DNA from: Rallus limicola
Lineage: Eukaryota > Chordata > Aves > Gruiformes > Rallidae
Assembly: GCA_022605955.1 (NCBI GenBank)
Contig: JAKCOZ010000003.1
Coordinates: 57,908,179-57,972,178, forward strand
Length of the DNA: 64,000 nt
Reading direction: 5' to 3'
Of this stretch, positions 12,028 through 26,913 are shown piece after piece. Every line of letters begins with the position of its first letter. Positions within the stretch are counted from its first letter, which is position 1. Below the pieces are notes generated by a model. It made no database searches, was not told the origin of the DNA, and was given only the letters and a program-made list of their open reading frames with translations. The translations under genes were made by a program, and so were the position numbers.

Positions 12028-15000
12028 GTATTATTGAGACAAGAGTCTACATTTCGTTTTCTATGCACAACTCAGTAAGTCATACCACTACTATTCTCAC
12101 AGCATAAAAAATGTCATAAATTCAAGGTAATTGTATTTAGATCCATTGTAAATTTTACTTCTATTTTTGGTCAGGCTTATTGTCAAACAAGGTTTGTCAC
12201 CACATAATCCATTCTTCTGTCCCTGGCTCACAATCATAATCAGCCACTGCAGGTAAAGTAGTTAAGCATATGCAAAGTTAAGCCATATTCAACAGGTCAA
12301 AAATACACTTATTTATGGCTGTGTTTTGCTCCCTTTCTGTAGTATTTACCAGATTGCTGCTTCTTTGTAGAGATCTTGTTTCCAACTTTATAAGAAATTG
12401 GCACTGAGAAACTCCTGCTTCACCTACCAGATTTCTGTATTCTGACCAAACACTGCAGGAGAGTGAGATAATATTTTCTATAGGTGTATACATACTTATA
12501 GGCAATAATATACCTCATTAAGATGGCCAGAATGTTTCCTATTGTTCAACGCCATTATTCTGTTTTCTGCCTGTTCCAGTATTACATAGCTGCTGCCCTT
12601 CCTCTGCAAACATTAAGTTCATCTTGAGGGTAGGCTCAAGTGGTTGACCTATAACAAAGTAAACACATGTAGCTCAATCACATGAGCTCAACGCATGCTT
12701 GTGTGAGGTTGCTTGACAGCCTGGGGTCTGTAAAGCAAATGTGTAGCTGCAGCAGTGCAGGCTGCTCCAGACGGGAATAGTTTACACAAAGGCAAAGCAG
12801 AGTTTAGATTAATATCCTCTGGTACGGAGATGTTGCAACCTTGGCCAAGATCACTTACCTCTCAGACCTTCATTTCACAGCCTACAGGGTGGTGAAAACC
12901 ACACTGTCTGCACTCTCTGCTCATCAGAGCACTCTCCCCTGCCCATCACTTGACTGCCCTGACATTTCCCTCTTTAGGAATCATCCTGGGCTGTTTTCTG
13001 CTCCAACCAGGCTCCCAGCAGCACCATGGTTGGGCATATCAAAGAGGTTCAAATGGCTTATCAGAGCATCCCCTGCCCTTCTCCTACAGTTACGGAGAGG
13101 ATATCGCCTAAGATGCAGCAGGGAGCATTGGGGTATAGTTTTACCATTCCCTCCAAATACATTGACCTCAGAGCAAAACCACTCACAAATATCAGAAACT
13201 GTAGTAGGAAGGATCCATGGGCATCAGTAACATTTCTGTTGCTAGGCTGGATGTGATCTGTCTCATGCAGCTTGGTCCAGTGGTCCAGTCCTTCTCCACA
13301 CCCATTCCAGCTGCACTGCCCATGTGTCCCTTCACCATTCTCCACTCTCTCAGCCATCTTCCTTCTTACCAGCCAGCCAGCCTTTTCTCACCATAAGGGG
13401 ACTGAAACAGAACAAACACAGTATTTGCACCCACAGTGTGGTTGTCTCCACTTGCTTATCCTCTTATCCATTTTCTCTCTACCTCTGTCCATCCACAACA
13501 TTTGGGCCATGTTTCAAAACTCAGAAGTTAGCTTTCATATTTTTGGTGCTTTTAACTTAAGAAATATATATATATATATATATATACATATATTTTCCCC
13601 AACCCTATGGCTTGAAAAGACAAAATTCAAATTGTGTCTGCATTTAATTAAGAGACAAATTTTCAGGTACCAAGTTCCCCTGGCATAGGGAACAAACCAA
13701 ACAAACAAGTCACTGTATGCACAGGTGGCATGCTATCTATACAACCCCGCCTTTGGCTGCAGATAAGGATTTACTCCCAGATAGTTGTAAATGAAGGTTA
13801 CAAATTGATCACTGCAAAACTAATTCCAAATTCCAAATTTCCATACCTGATCAAGTCAGGCTGAAAGTTTGGTCCCCGTAATTCAACATCTGCATTTACT
13901 AAGTGATGACTGGGCCTTTGGTAAACTTGGAAGAGGTTAGTCATTTACATAAAATAATTATTCTTTGCATGCAGAATATGGCTCTTTTCAGCATCAAGAG
14001 TCATTAATACATGTCACTGGTTTTTCTGCAGAAGGGTTGTTTCTCATATATGGAGTTGATCAAAATACACATGTGAACACTGCTCACATCTAAGTAGAGC
14101 TTCTTACTTTTTATTTCTTCTTCCCCTCAGCTCTTTTTCACCACAGTGTAAAATGATTGATTTTGATACTACAATTGCTGGTGGTATAATACTTCAAACC
14201 CATCAGAAGTTAAGATTTCTGTTCATAAAAGAATCTTAGCTAATACATTTTTAAAACAGAGTGTTTTTTTCTGGCAGAAAAACTCAATATGAATCAATAG
14301 TTAACCACCATGGCCAGTGACAAGAACTCCAGCTTCTCCAGCACACTTTTCAAGGCCAGCATTCAACACCTGACTGATAACTCCTACAAGTCAGTGGATT
14401 CTCACTTAAAACACACACCCCAAAAAATTTATGCTAAATACATACAAGTAGGCAACATCCGAACATCAGCTAGATTGTCTAGTTCATCTTTTCCCTCTCT
14501 CTCTTCATATAATGCCAATCAAGAGAGGAGCCTGGCCCGTGATGTGATGTCCTGTGCACATCCTGCATCAAGAACAGAGGTGATCCTGCCTCCCACAGCT
14601 GTGGGGCATGGCAGCCTCTCTCATGCTCTTCAGGTGGTTATTCCTGCTGTCAACAGCTGCAGTGGCGTGCTGACAGCGTTACTAAAACTGTTTTGATCTT
14701 GTTGCAGAATGAATAAACAAACTCAATGGATTGGGACCAGCCCTATACTTCTCCTCTTAAAAACCATCCTTCATCGCCCTCCGTGGCATTAGCCAAGTTC
14801 CCACCAGCACTTGTGTAGTTTGGGGGGTGGGGAGCACATACATGTGAGTGTGTGTGTTATTCTGGCACTTAAAACACAGCAATTCATTTTGTTACTAGAA
14901 ATGTAACTGTTGGGTTTCTATTAGTTTGGACTCAATTGAAAGCTAAAGGTCAGCTTGCATCAGGTTTTGTATTTAATGAGTAAACTTAAGTGCTCAAAAA

Positions 15001-17547
15001 TATCTTGTCCAAATTAATGTACTTAGTCCAGAAGGTTTATTTCAGAGTAGTGATGCTTTGAAAGCCTATGAACATGGTAATTACTGTCCTGTAATAAAGA
15101 AAACCAAAATCCAAGTGCTATCCTGAGAAGTTTTCAGGATTTTATCACCCACACAAAAGAAGCCAAATGTTCTTTTGAAGGAATTGACCTTAAAAATAGA
15201 AAAGCTATTTTAAACAGGCTGCTGGACTGCTTTGTCTTGTCACCTGTGCCCAGCAATGGAATAATTTTTTTTCCTTTAATAGATTCGTCTCTTAAAACAT
15301 CCTGATCATAAGTGACCTTTGTTTTTCAGCAAAACACCGTGGAACAGTTTAGTCCTGCTCCCCTTCAGGTCAGTGGGAAACCTGCCACCTAGCACAGGGT
15401 GCCTCCGGCTGCAATGAGCACGGGGCTCTGCCCTGCAAAGACACATCACCCCACCAAAGTTCACGGAGGAGGGGGGCTCTCGGCCCCTCTGAGGTTTGTG
15501 GCTAAGAGATGCTCTGCAAATCATCCACTATAGAATTGTTCAGTGTGCAGCAGCCAGCTGCCAGATGAGAGCACTGTGGGAAAGAAGCTTTCAGTTTTGA
15601 TTTAAAGAGTGAAAGGGCAGCAGTATCTCTGGCATGTTTGGGCAAGGACTTTCAAGGATGAAGTAGCAGCTGCCCAGTCTGCATAAATTTATAAACTGGT
15701 GAGGCAAGCAGGCTGCTATCTGATGGCCCTGTGGAGAGTGAAAGGTGTGACCAGAGAGAGAAAAAAGCTCAGGTTCAAACCCTGAAGTCAGCAGAAAGCA
15801 AATTATCTCAAAGGAAATGTTTTGGTGTTTATTTGCTTTGAATTTTATTTTACTCTTTTTGATAGTTGTGTTTTATCATGATGCTTTTGTGCACAACCTA
15901 CTTATTTAAATCTCCTAATGCAATGGTAGCTAGGAGATCCAATGCTCAATTAACTGTTAAAAATTATGAGATACCAAATATCATTTAAAAGATATCTAAT
16001 CAAAGAAGTTGCTATTATATTGTAAGGAAGGAGCTTCGACCAGTCCATTTTATTCTAACATATCCAGATGAGACAAATACACAGTTAAGGATTTCAAACA
16101 AGAGAGCTGCAGGTCCAGGAGACAGTGCAGATATTTCTGAAAGGTTAAAGTCAGCATTCATGCCAGGAAAAAAAAAAAAAGGCAAAAAAAGACTGCAACT
16201 ATGCTTCTCACACAGAAGTCTTTAAGAAATGGCATCAGACAGGGCATGGGGAAAAAGAGTGCAGATCCCCAGACAATTGGTGGAGATGTAATGATTTCTG
16301 GATTATCTAGTCCCTGAGACATCACAGAGAAAGGACAAGAATTTCAGAACAAAGCAATGACACAGAAGCTTATGAATAACATCTAATACCATATCAAACC
16401 ACAAAACATTCTTGGGTGAAGCATGTGCAGATCTAAGGGAAGAAGCCAAGAAGATAACACAATCATCTGAGGAGTGAACCCAAAGGAGACCTGAAAGACA
16501 TCAGCAGGGCTGAAAGGGCTCAGGTGAGCAAGGACCACCAACCAAGAGGCTGGAAGTCTCTGGGGATCCCCACAGGCAGTGCAGCAAAGAAATTGCCTTC
16601 CCAAAACTTGGAAAGCCCCTAGATGTCAAGGAAATAAATAACACAGAAAATAGCAGCCAGATCCTCTAAGCACTGTCCCAGGTTCCTCAGACTGACAGTC
16701 TAAAATCAGCCCTTAGAGGGTCTCTAATTTTTCACATCTCAGAGGCTTGACTACAGAGTTATTCCCCATGCAGAAATCTGGGGTTATGCCTCTTCTCAAA
16801 TAAAACACCAGGAATACAGCCACTCTACATGTTTTACAGTAGGATTTAATGTTACCATTAATGACCACAGATGACAGTAAAAACTTGCCTATTAACCAAC
16901 TCTTCAGCTGGTTTCCAAAATTTAATCATCCATTTCAGGCAGATCATTCATTACCTTTGCAGTGATTCTCTCTCTTCACAGACCGGCAGTGACACAAAAA
17001 CTCTTACATGGATTGTACTGAAGCTTGTTAAAATTGCTAGTGCCAAGTTGACTCCAACTCTTGCAGGAAAAACAATATAGCTGTGATGAAGCCAAGGGGT
17101 GGGCTACTCCCATGTGTTTCCCATTTCCTAGTCAGCATCAACTCCAGCAGATACACAGAGAGCAGACAGAGAAATTACACAGAGCTTGTTTCAGCTTTGC
17201 TGGTTGCACAGCCAGTTACTGGGACTGAAGCTGTTGAAAGCTGAAGGCACTTCTCTTCCCAATCCCTATCAGGCAGGCGCTGACATCCCAGGGAATCTTA
17301 CCTGAGAGACTGCACGTTCATAACACCACCATTAGCATTTGTCTTCTAAAGTATCATCAGCTTAGCAAGAATTCATTAAATTTGGTGATTCTTAAATACT
17401 TCCTGCTGTGGTCAGTGCCTGTGCCCTTGCATTTTCCCGTATGCCTGTGCTGCATCTCTGCTGGTGCCAATGAACAAGCTGTGATCCATGTCTCTCCTTG
17501 GGCTAGATCTTCTTTTGTGAGAAACTACCTGCAAAAAGTGGACTAGG
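12028..17547. other. Intergenic DNA, no gene recognised
   Basis: AT-rich sequence with a TA microsatellite at 13563-13595 and a poly(A) run at about 16169-16181. Open frames reach 128-138 codons (12841-13230 +, 13272-13688 +, 14310-14696 +) without recognisable domains; I regard them as chance. Confidence 0.55.
13563..13595. repeat. (TA)n microsatellite
   Basis: About a dozen consecutive TA units followed by an interrupted CATATAT. It is likely length-polymorphic and non-coding. Confidence 0.9.
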
Positions 17548-17611
17548 CAAGGTTAGGCTGTGGTTGGACACAGTGATTTTAAAGGTCTCTTCCAACCTAA
17601 GTGATTCTGTA
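17548..17611 (+). mobile_element. Short CR1 3'-end fragment
   Basis: GGTTGGACACAGTGATTTTA, then AAAGGTCTCTTCCAACC and GTGATTCTGT, correspond to the forward-oriented 3' terminus of CR1. The copy is about 60 bases long and diverged. Confidence 0.8.
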
Positions 17612-18727
17612 AGAGTGAAGGATCAATGAAGGAGCCTATCAATGAAACTTTGACTGAGTCTGGGGCCACGATTGGGCTTGTGTCCTGGGTTGTCAGAAAG
17701 TGAAGACTCCTTAATTTCAGAAACAGAGAGTTTGATATCTTGGGAATGTCTCTGAATCAAGGAATCTCTTGTTTTGGTGTAACCTGACTTCTTGTTAAAA
17801 GTTACCTTGCTTAAAACCTCCCTGGACTTTTCCCCATGTGTTGGAACTGTTTTGACATCAGAGCCCTCTTCCTCTAGAAAAGGGCTCAGTTGTCCTTTTT
17901 TACCTGAACAAATGAAATGTCTTGTAATATAGGTTCATCCCCCCCTCTCTAAAAGTGCAAGTTTAGCTTTAAAAGTGCCATGCAAAAAATAATTGATTCC
18001 TTGAACCAATAACATTTAGCAGCTCCCACCATGATAACACATGCTCTTCCTGGGGAGACCTGCCAGTTTTTCCCTGGCTCATTTCTAAACATCCCAGAAG
18101 AAAAATACAGAGGGAAATATAATGAAGGAAGGCTGTGAGGAAACACCCCTTTTACTCATTTCCAGAAAAATTAATTTCCTAGGATCTTAGCTAACGACAT
18201 AGCCCTAGCTCCTTCAGAATAGTAAATTTCTTCTTACAAAAAGAATGTCTTCCTGTTTCCATTTCTCATTTCTATTCCCCCAACAAAACCTGGAGTTCTC
18301 AAAAACCCGATACAGTGGCTCAGAGAGTACAGGGAGGGTATTTTATGGTAAGACCAATGTTGGAAAAAGATCTGAAAAGAGAGGGTGAGGCTCTGAGGGG
18401 TGACTTGACCCAAAGCAACAATAATTCTTCATGGGAAATAGCTATTGCACAAGCCAGCTGGAATCATCCCTCACCCAGCAGCATCACACTGACCATGGAA
18501 GCAATCAGTCCCTTGGGAAAGTGTCACAATAAAGCCAATGGAAATACTGCTGCAGTAAGAGGAGCAGACAGTTCTCCAGGACTGATTTTATATTGACTTT
18601 CATAGACCTAAGAGAGCAGACACTTGGAAACCTTTGTAGGAAAATTAGCAACAGTTATCCATGAAGCCTTGTCGCATCCTACCATCCCAAGATATACAAT
18701 ATGATTTTATTTTCTTTTTTTTTTAAA
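17612..18727. other. Intergenic DNA, no gene recognised
   Basis: About 1.1 kb between two CR1 copies. No domain-bearing open frame is seen. A T-rich run precedes the CR1 tail at 18728, which may mark its insertion site. Confidence 0.5.
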
Positions 18728-20826
18728 CCATGGAATCACAGGCTGGTTTGGGTTGGAAGGGACCTCAAAGATTATTTAGTCCCAGCACCCCTGTCATGGG
18801 CAGGGACCCCTTCCACTAAGACTAGGTTGCCCAAAGACCTGTCCAGCCTGGCCTTGAACACTAACAGGGAGGGTGCAGCCACAAGTTGTCAGGACAACCT
18901 ATGCCAATGTCTCAGCATCCGCAGTGTGAAGAATTTCCTCATATCGAATCCAAATGTACCTTCCCTCATCTTAAGGCCTTTACCATTGCCCTATCACTCT
19001 ACACCCTTATAAACAGTTCTTCTCCAGCTTTTCTATACTGGAAGGCTGCAATAAAGTCTCATTGGAATCTACTCATCTGGCTGAACAAGATGAACCCTCC
19101 AAACTATCAGCCTGTCCCGATAGGAGAGGAGCTCAGGCCTTCTGGTCATCTTTGTGGCCCTCTCTACACTTGCCCCAACAGCTCCATGTCTTTCCTGTAC
19201 TGGGGAGCCCAGAGCTGGAAGCACTACTCCAGATGAGGTCTCACAAGTAGTCACAGTGGTTTTGATACAGCCAGAGATACAGTTGACTTTCTGGGCTGCA
19301 AATGTGTATTGGTGGCACATAGAGAACTTCTCCTCCACCAACACCCCAAGTCCTTCTTCTCAGGGCTGCTCTCAAACCGTTCTATGTCCAGCCTGTAGTG
19401 GTGCTTGGGATTGCCCCAAACTATGTGCAGGATCTTGCACTTGGCCTTGTTGAACTTCACACAGTTCACATGGGCCCACGTCTTAAATGTGTCAAGATCA
19501 GTATGGATGATGTCCCTTCATTCCCCTGTCTTGACACCAAACACCACACAGTTTGGTGTTGTCAGCAAAGCTGCTGAGGGTGTACTCAGTCCCACTGTTC
19601 ATGTCTCCAAGAAAGGTGCTAAATAGTTCCAGTCCCAGCATTAAGGAATGCCATTCATCACTGATCTCCATTTGGACATTGAGCTGTTGACCCCAATTCT
19701 TTGAAAGTGACCAGCCAGCCAGTCCCTTATCCACCAACTGATCCATCCTGTCAAATCCACCTCTGTCCAATTTAGAGACAAGGATGTCATGTGGGCAGTG
19801 TCAATTTCAACAAGTCCAGGTAGATGACATCTGTCACTCATATCTACCAATGCTGTAACCCTGTCATAGAATGCCACCAAATTTTCCAGGGATGACTTGC
19901 ACTAAGTGAAGCAATGTTGACCGTCACAATCCAGTTCTTCATTTTCCATGTGCCTGAGCACAGTTTCTAGAAGGAACTGCTCCATTATCTTGCCTGGTAC
20001 AGAGGTGACACTGATCAGTCTGTAGTTCCCCAGGTCTTCCTTCATCTCTTTTTAGAAATGGAGGGTTATGTTTCCCCTTTTCTAGTCACTAGGAACTTCA
20101 CCAGACTGCCATCATTTCTCAAATATGATAAAGAGTGGTTTAGCACATCATCTGCCAGTTCCCACAAGATCACTGGATTCATCTCATCAGGTCCCAGGAA
20201 TTTTTGCACCTTCAGGTGCTTAGATGTTCTTGAGTTTCATCTTCTAAAGCGGGCAGTTCATTCTCTCAGTCCCTGTCTTTGCCTTCTGTGTCCTGGGTAC
20301 TAGAGCCCTCGCTGGTGAAGGCTGAGGCAAAAAATGTGTTGAGTACCTCAGTCTTCTCCATATCCCTGATAACCAGGTCTCCCATTTAGTTCTGGAGGGA
20401 TCCCATACTATCCCTTATCTTCCTTTTATCACTCACGTACCTAAAGAAATGTTGTGTGTTGCCCTTGACATCCCTGGCCAGATTCAACAGAATTAAAGGG
20501 CTTTTTGTTTCCTAACCTGTTCAGACAGTTTCTCTGTACTCCTCCCTGGTTACCTGTCCTTGCTTTCCCCCACTGTAGGCTTCCTTTTTGTGTTTGAGTT
20601 TGCCCAGAAAGTCCTTGTTCATCCATGCAGGCCTCTCAGTGTTTTTGCCTGACTGACTTTGTGGAGATGCATCACTCCTGAGCTTGGAGGAGGTGGTCCT
20701 TGAATACTAGCCAGCTGTCTTGGGCCTGTGTTCCCTCCAGGGCTTTGTTCCATGGTACTCTACAAAGCAGGTCCCTGAGGAGGCCAAAGTATTCTGTCCT
20801 GAAGTCCAGGGTAGTGAGCTTGCTCA
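18728..20826 (-). mobile_element. CR1 LINE, 2.1-kb copy with reverse transcriptase remnant
   Basis: The + strand reads the CR1 tail in reverse (TGGAATCACAGGCTGGTTTG, then GGTTGGAAGGGACCTCAAAG) and runs back through the whole ORF2 reverse transcriptase to the region just after the endonuclease. Minus-strand frames give CR1 ORF2 pieces: 19251-19469 shows FNKAKCKILHI and SPEKKDLG; 19498-19770 contains the RT metal-binding box as FADNTKL where CR1 normally has FADDTKL, so a catalytic aspartate is lost. Several frames are needed to follow the protein, so the copy is inactive. It lies about 6.5 kb upstream of GDNF exon 1 in the opposite orientation. Confidence 0.93.
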
Positions 20827-23800
20827 GCTTAAGAAGCCATGTTGCAAACTATAGATTTTTTGACATTTTTCTCCATCCTAAAAATGACTGACCATATCTT
20901 GGCTGTGAATTCGGGATTCTTTCACACCTTCCCTCACTTACTCACCTCTACATTCCTAAATGGCTGCACTCTATTTCAGTTTGCTGATTAATACTGTCTT
21001 TTTTTTCACTTTGCCTGCACAAAAGCATTGCAAATATAACTCTATGCTGAGACATTTAAAGATCTAGAAACCAATTCAGCAAGAGGCTTGTCTAAGTATG
21101 CTAATCATCCCTGGCTCAAAGTCAATGTTTCAGTGCTTTGCTGAATCGAGATGCTAAACATAATCTTCAGAGGAACTTCCTTGAAGATCACATACATCAC
21201 TGCACTTCTGAGTCTTACTAACTATGGAGAGCTCAGAGATGTAGGCGAGAGTGTGGTACAATACCCACGCTTTTCCTTCCTAAAGAAGCTAGAGGTCTAT
21301 GCAAGATCCACGCAAAGACTTCACAAAAATCAAAGCAGAAGTGACTGTCTCCTACCAAATGACTCTAAAAGGAGCCTGGTATAAATAAAATGTGTCAGTT
21401 TGCGTTTTTGTCCCAGATCACAGCCTCAAGTTTTCAGAACTTTTTTCCTAAGTGCTGAAGAAGATTTTCAGATGGGTAAGTTCACAGCTCTATTAATCAT
21501 TGTTATAGCTGGTTTGCATATGAGCTATTTCCTCTGAATTTGTAACAAGTCGTAAGTCTTTTGCTCTGTGGAAGTACATTCATAAATGCCTCTCTCTGAG
21601 CACAGAAACCAAATACATGTTTCTAGTTTCAGAAACGGTGAAATTTTCTCAGTCTAAGCCAGCATGTTGAACCATTACAAGCATAATTATGACTGTTTTA
21701 TGTAAAAAATAATTTAGACAAACACTGCCATAATTCCACATTCACAAGGAGAGAAAATGTATCATTTAATAGTCTCTACATGATGAAGCACATGTAAGCA
21801 AGGAGTAAGAGATTTATAGCCCAGTTGTTCTCATAATCAGTCCCAACTGTGATGTGTCTTTGCTGACCCTTACAGAAACATCTGCCTAACTGCCCAGGCT
21901 AAGGATAACCACTGCTATCCGACACTCCAGTGGTTTTCAAGGACAATGCAGCTACAGCTGCAAGTTTGCTGTAAGTAGACAGCTGAATACTCTGCTGAAC
22001 CTTTCACAGTAATTCAGACTGCTGAGATGCTTCTTCCTATCTGTGGCAACAGGCTAAGAGGGATGTTCATCTGACAGTATCAAGCTTCTGCTACATATCT
22101 TGTAAAATTTGATGGGGGGGTGGGGCAGGTGTTGTGGTATGTTGTGTGTTTTGGGGGTTTTTTTATACCAGCTTGGCCCTGACACAAGTTAAGTTTGATG
22201 ATGTAATGAATAACCTTCCTCATGTGTTACTCCAAAGTCTAACATTCAGAGACACAAAAAACAAACTTGCCAGTTTTACAAAATGTCACTCCTTGTTCCA
22301 GTTGTCCCCCTGCATGGTTTGCACCTCTTTGGCACAGACTAGTGACCTTCAACCCTGGCAAGTATGTTGCCCTCATGCTTTTATGATCTCCTAATCTCTC
22401 AGAAGGTGACACATTCTGAGATTAGAGTAAATACACCAGGATCCCAGTGGCAGCCTAATACAGATGCAGCTGTGTTGAATGACAATTAAGACAGTAGCAG
22501 CATGTGACAGCTGTTTACATTTACTTTTAATTAGCAAGTTTTAAACACACTGTTATCAGGATCCTCTTTGAAGTATGCACCAAAATAGGTGCTGAATTAA
22601 TGATTCCTTAGTCCTTTCTATAGCTTTCTGCTAGAGATCTACCACACAAAAGGTTTTTGCAGGAAAGCTTTGTATTATCTGAAAAATGCCTTCTATAGTA
22701 TAAAGGAACTTCAAGTGTGGGGTGAATTTGGGCACAGGACACTGCCCAGATGAACAGTTAAACACCATTTGCCTACAGTGTTCCCCATCACATACTGAAC
22801 TTTACCTATGAATATGCAAGTTAAACAATACAGGTAGGTATCTACAGTAAAGTTCTGCACATATCTACCCAAAGAGAAGAGTTAATGTCCCTTTTAAGTA
22901 CCATCTGCCACACCTGAGACAGTTTTAGAAACAGGGCTGTCTTCTCTCCTTCTCCCACCCCAGCAGAAGAGCCTCCACCTAGGACACATTTTGTTGTGCA
23001 GGAAGGTCTGCCTAAGCACGAGGAGACACGCTGGCTCCACCTATCCTGGGCAAATAAACATTGCCAGGGGTGCTGCCAGGCCCAACGATCGATACTATCA
23101 CACAGGGAGAACAGTCTGGCGTGCTGAGGCTCATGCCATCCCATGCAACCCCATCCCCACATGGGTACAGAAGTCCAGAGGGAGCAGGAGCCACCCCTGG
23201 GGCTATGTGCATACAGCCACACTCTCTTGGAGGGGGTGAGAAGGATGTGGTCAAACAGCAGCAGTTGGCCCCCAAGCTAAAGAACAGACCTTGGCACTGG
23301 CTCGCAATAATTCTAATAAACACAGCAATTAGGACCAGCTTTAACTAGATTGCTTGAGCAATTGAGGTAGTCTGGGCTCCTGAGCATGCAGACTGGGCAC
23401 CTGAAAACATCTTCACAGGCCCCAACAGACCTGCAGTGCTCAGGGGGCTATCTATGCTGCCATATTTTCACACTTGTTCTTACCTAAATTAAGCTCTCAT
23501 CCCATATCTTCTAGTTAAGTCCCTGCAATATACATCCCAGGGAATGCAGAAACCACAGGGAGAGCATTGGATGCTCATGCAGAGCAGAATAGCCACCCAT
23601 GTCCCTGAAACTTAGGAGTTCATACAAAACTTAATCTTAAATGAAAGAAAAGGAATGAATGTTTATGCAATGGCCCAATTCTGCAGGGACCTCCTGCAGG
23701 TCCAGGGGTGACCAAGAGTGTTTGTCATCATGCAGGATAAGGCAGATGTAGCCCAAAACACAACTGCTTTCCCAGTTGTGCAGCTGCTCTGTGCTTTTCC

Positions 23801-26179
23801 CTGGTACTCCAATGACTTCCAAGGGCCCTCTCCTCAACAACAGCACAATCTTCTCTGTTACTAATACCAAAAAAACAACCACTTATTGCTTGAGCAACCA
23901 TACAGTGACTAGGAAATCATGTTTCATATTTCAAAGGTAACCTGAAAATTACAATACGTAGCGCTTGACATCTTAAGAGATCTATACATCATGTTGACAC
24001 ATATAAACAAAAAATGAGACCATACTGCACAATGTCAAGCAGCTTTTTAGCTTATTTTAAAGAAGGCAACCTTTACAATGTAAAGACACACTTTATTTAG
24101 GTCTCAATGGGTCATTTTTCTCTTTCTGGGTTTTTTTTTCCTGACAGCAGAAAGGGTTTCTTCCTTCACCAAAAAAGTTTTATCTCAAGCAGCTCCTAAA
24201 CACTTATGCTGAAAACTATATGATCTCTATAGAAAAATCTAATCAATTCTTAAGTTTTTGTAGCTTTTGTTAGCTTTTAATAGAACTATGGAAATTTTCC
24301 AGCAGCTACTTTAGTTTCCATGAAGTAAGAGCAGACAGGGCTCTCAGTAACCCTCCTTACCAAGAAACTCTCAACAGTGGTGCAGGGAGAGGGAAGTACA
24401 TTATTTTTGTGATTAAGCACTATCAGGTTTACTCTATATTTATTTTGACCATCCTATTGCTGCAGCTAACACATCTGCATAACATTTCCTTTTGCGATGG
24501 TTTACACGACCGAAATAATACATGTTAAAAAACAGGCTTTCAGTGGCTTTAAATAGCAAGGAACAATAAAAGCCTGCAATTTGACAGACACACAGTCTCT
24601 CTCTTGACTTCACTATACCTGATGTTGCTTAAGGAAAATTAGTTGCCTTTCAATGACAAAACCCATGCAAAGGAGTAATGCGTTGAGCTCATTCCATTGA
24701 ATATTGTGGTATATGTGGGTTTAGGTAAGGGTCTTTCAGTTTAAATACTAGGGGTCCATCTCTGCGTGTTAACAAGGGTAACGAAGATACTGATTTCAAC
24801 CTGTCTCAGTCCCTGACCTCTAACAGAGGCACCATGTTGTATCCATTCATCCAACCTTTCTGCCAGGAATGGCTTTTTGTGCGTGCAGCACGTGGTGCAT
24901 CCAAGCACTTGTGTACATCACCCATCTCTCAGCTATGCAGAAATAACTTCATGGCATAGGCAGCACAACCTGCATGGCATCACAGAGCCAAAGCAACCAC
25001 TGTTTCTTACAATGCCTCTCCTGTCCCCTTCTGGTGTGTACACATACATATATAAAACCAGAGGCATTTATCTGATGCCTGTGTCTTTATTGTCCTGTTT
25101 CTTTTTAACATACCGCTCTGTCATTGATCCACCCATTCACTGTTGCCTGTAAAGAAGCTGCACTTCAGAAACTTTTACTCCATCTGCCTATCACTGGATT
25201 GTCTGTACTGAAAAATAGTTAAGATGACTTTTCAGTGATGTGAAATACTGTTTCAGATTTGTAATGGGAGATAACTTCTGGGTACTGTTTCACTCTGCTG
25301 TTCTTATTGAGAAATCTCTTTTGTGCAAGTTAGTCTTTCCTCAAGTGACACAGTTACAAAAACCAATAGTCTGAAATTTAAACAAATCTAATAAAGTAAT
25401 TTGTTCAGACATTATTTCTGAGTCACAAATGTGTTGATCCTACAGAGACGGGGGACACATTCCCAAGGAAGGCCACCCCCCCATCACAAATGCCCCATTT
25501 AGTGGAGGATAGTTGTGACATTTCTTCTCAGCAGGTGGAGGACTGCAGCGATGGAAAAGCTGTGCTACGCAATGGGCTTCAAGAGGATGTTTGTGTTCAT
25601 CTCTCCATCTTGTCATCCAATGGAAACTCAGAAGATGCCTCCTGCAGAAATGTTTGTCCTGGCAGCCCATCCAGATGACATTAGCAGACCCCTTCAAATT
25701 TCCAATAAACATGACTTAAAAATCTTCACTACTCAGACTGTGGAGGGCACAGGGACTGCACCTCACTCCTGTTACATGCAGTCTGGTGACCACGACCCCC
25801 TCTACAGACCTACAGCCTCTGGCTTGAGATCTCCTCCAGCACCGGGTGCTTGGAAGATTCTGCACGTTTCACACTGATGGAGAAGAGTGAACAATCATTG
25901 TTGGTGTGCACACACCTGGCTCCCAACTCTGAGGTCCTCATTTTGCTTTCTAGCGAAGGGGTGCAGAGAGGATGCAAGGGGTGCAGCAAGGACATGCAGA
26001 ATGCCCAGGACAGGCAGTGGGAGTTGGTCCATCCCCTCGTCCTCTCCCTCCGTGGCCGGGCTGGCTGGGACATACACGGGGGAATTGGGCAGAGGGGAGG
26101 AGAAGGGAAAAGGAAGGGGAAAGCAGAGGGAGAAGGGAGGGTAAGGGGGCGTACAGCAGACGAGGTGGCCCAGGAAAGG
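20827..26179. other. Upstream flank of GDNF, no gene recognised
   Basis: About 5.3 kb between a CR1 copy and the GDNF CpG island. No coding exon is recognised. The sequence is unique-looking and includes a G-run at about 22113-22126. GC content rises after about 25900. Distal regulatory elements of GDNF could lie here, but sequence alone does not show any. Confidence 0.5.
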
Positions 26180-26913
26180 GAGAGTCAGGTAAAGGCTGCC
26201 CGCGGTGCCCGGCGGGTCGAGGCCCTGCGGGGTCTATCCCACGCCCCTCCCCACCCTCCCTGACGGACCCCCGGCAGCAGCCACGGCCGCCCCCCCACGC
26301 AGAAGGCAGCCGCGCCCGCGCTCTGGGGGGACGGCGGTGGGTTGTGGGGTGGGGGTAGATGGGCCGGGATCGGTCAGCGCTCACAGGAGACCGTCCGGGG
26401 ACTGCTCGCCCTTCCCGGGAGCGAGGGACGAGCCTGTGCGAACACACGTGTGAATGCACAGCCACGACTACGCACATACACCCCCGGGGAAACAAGCCCC
26501 GCAGCCAGGTTACAGCGCCGGGGCAGCTCTGCCGCCGGCCCGGCCGTGCCGTGCCGTGCCCCGCGCGGACCCCCGTGCCCTGCGAGGGTCCCTCCGCTCC
26601 GCGGACCCGGTGCTCCGCGCTGGGCCGGCGCGGCGCGCTCGGGGAGCGGGCTGGTCCCCTGGGGGTTTCGCTGATCCATCCCGTGCCCCAGCGCCTCCCC
26701 TCCCCAAATATATCCAAAAGCAAAAAATATATTAAGAGAAATAAGGAAAGAAAGGAAGGAAAAGGAAACACGACAATGCAGCAGCGCGGGGCGGACGGAG
26801 CGGTCCGCTGGCCCCGCACAGCCCTGCGCGCTCTCCCGCCGCTCGCCCGGGCTGCGCCGCGTTAATTTCATAGCACCGGCGACATGAGGACCTCATACCT
26901 CCGGACAACTGGG

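Noticed and set aside
25950..26871. Several long open frames on both strands (up to 289 codons) at the CpG island edge
   Set aside because: Up to five frames are open at once, with Arg-, Pro-, Ala- and Gly-rich compositions typical of GC-rich non-coding DNA. No family is recognised.
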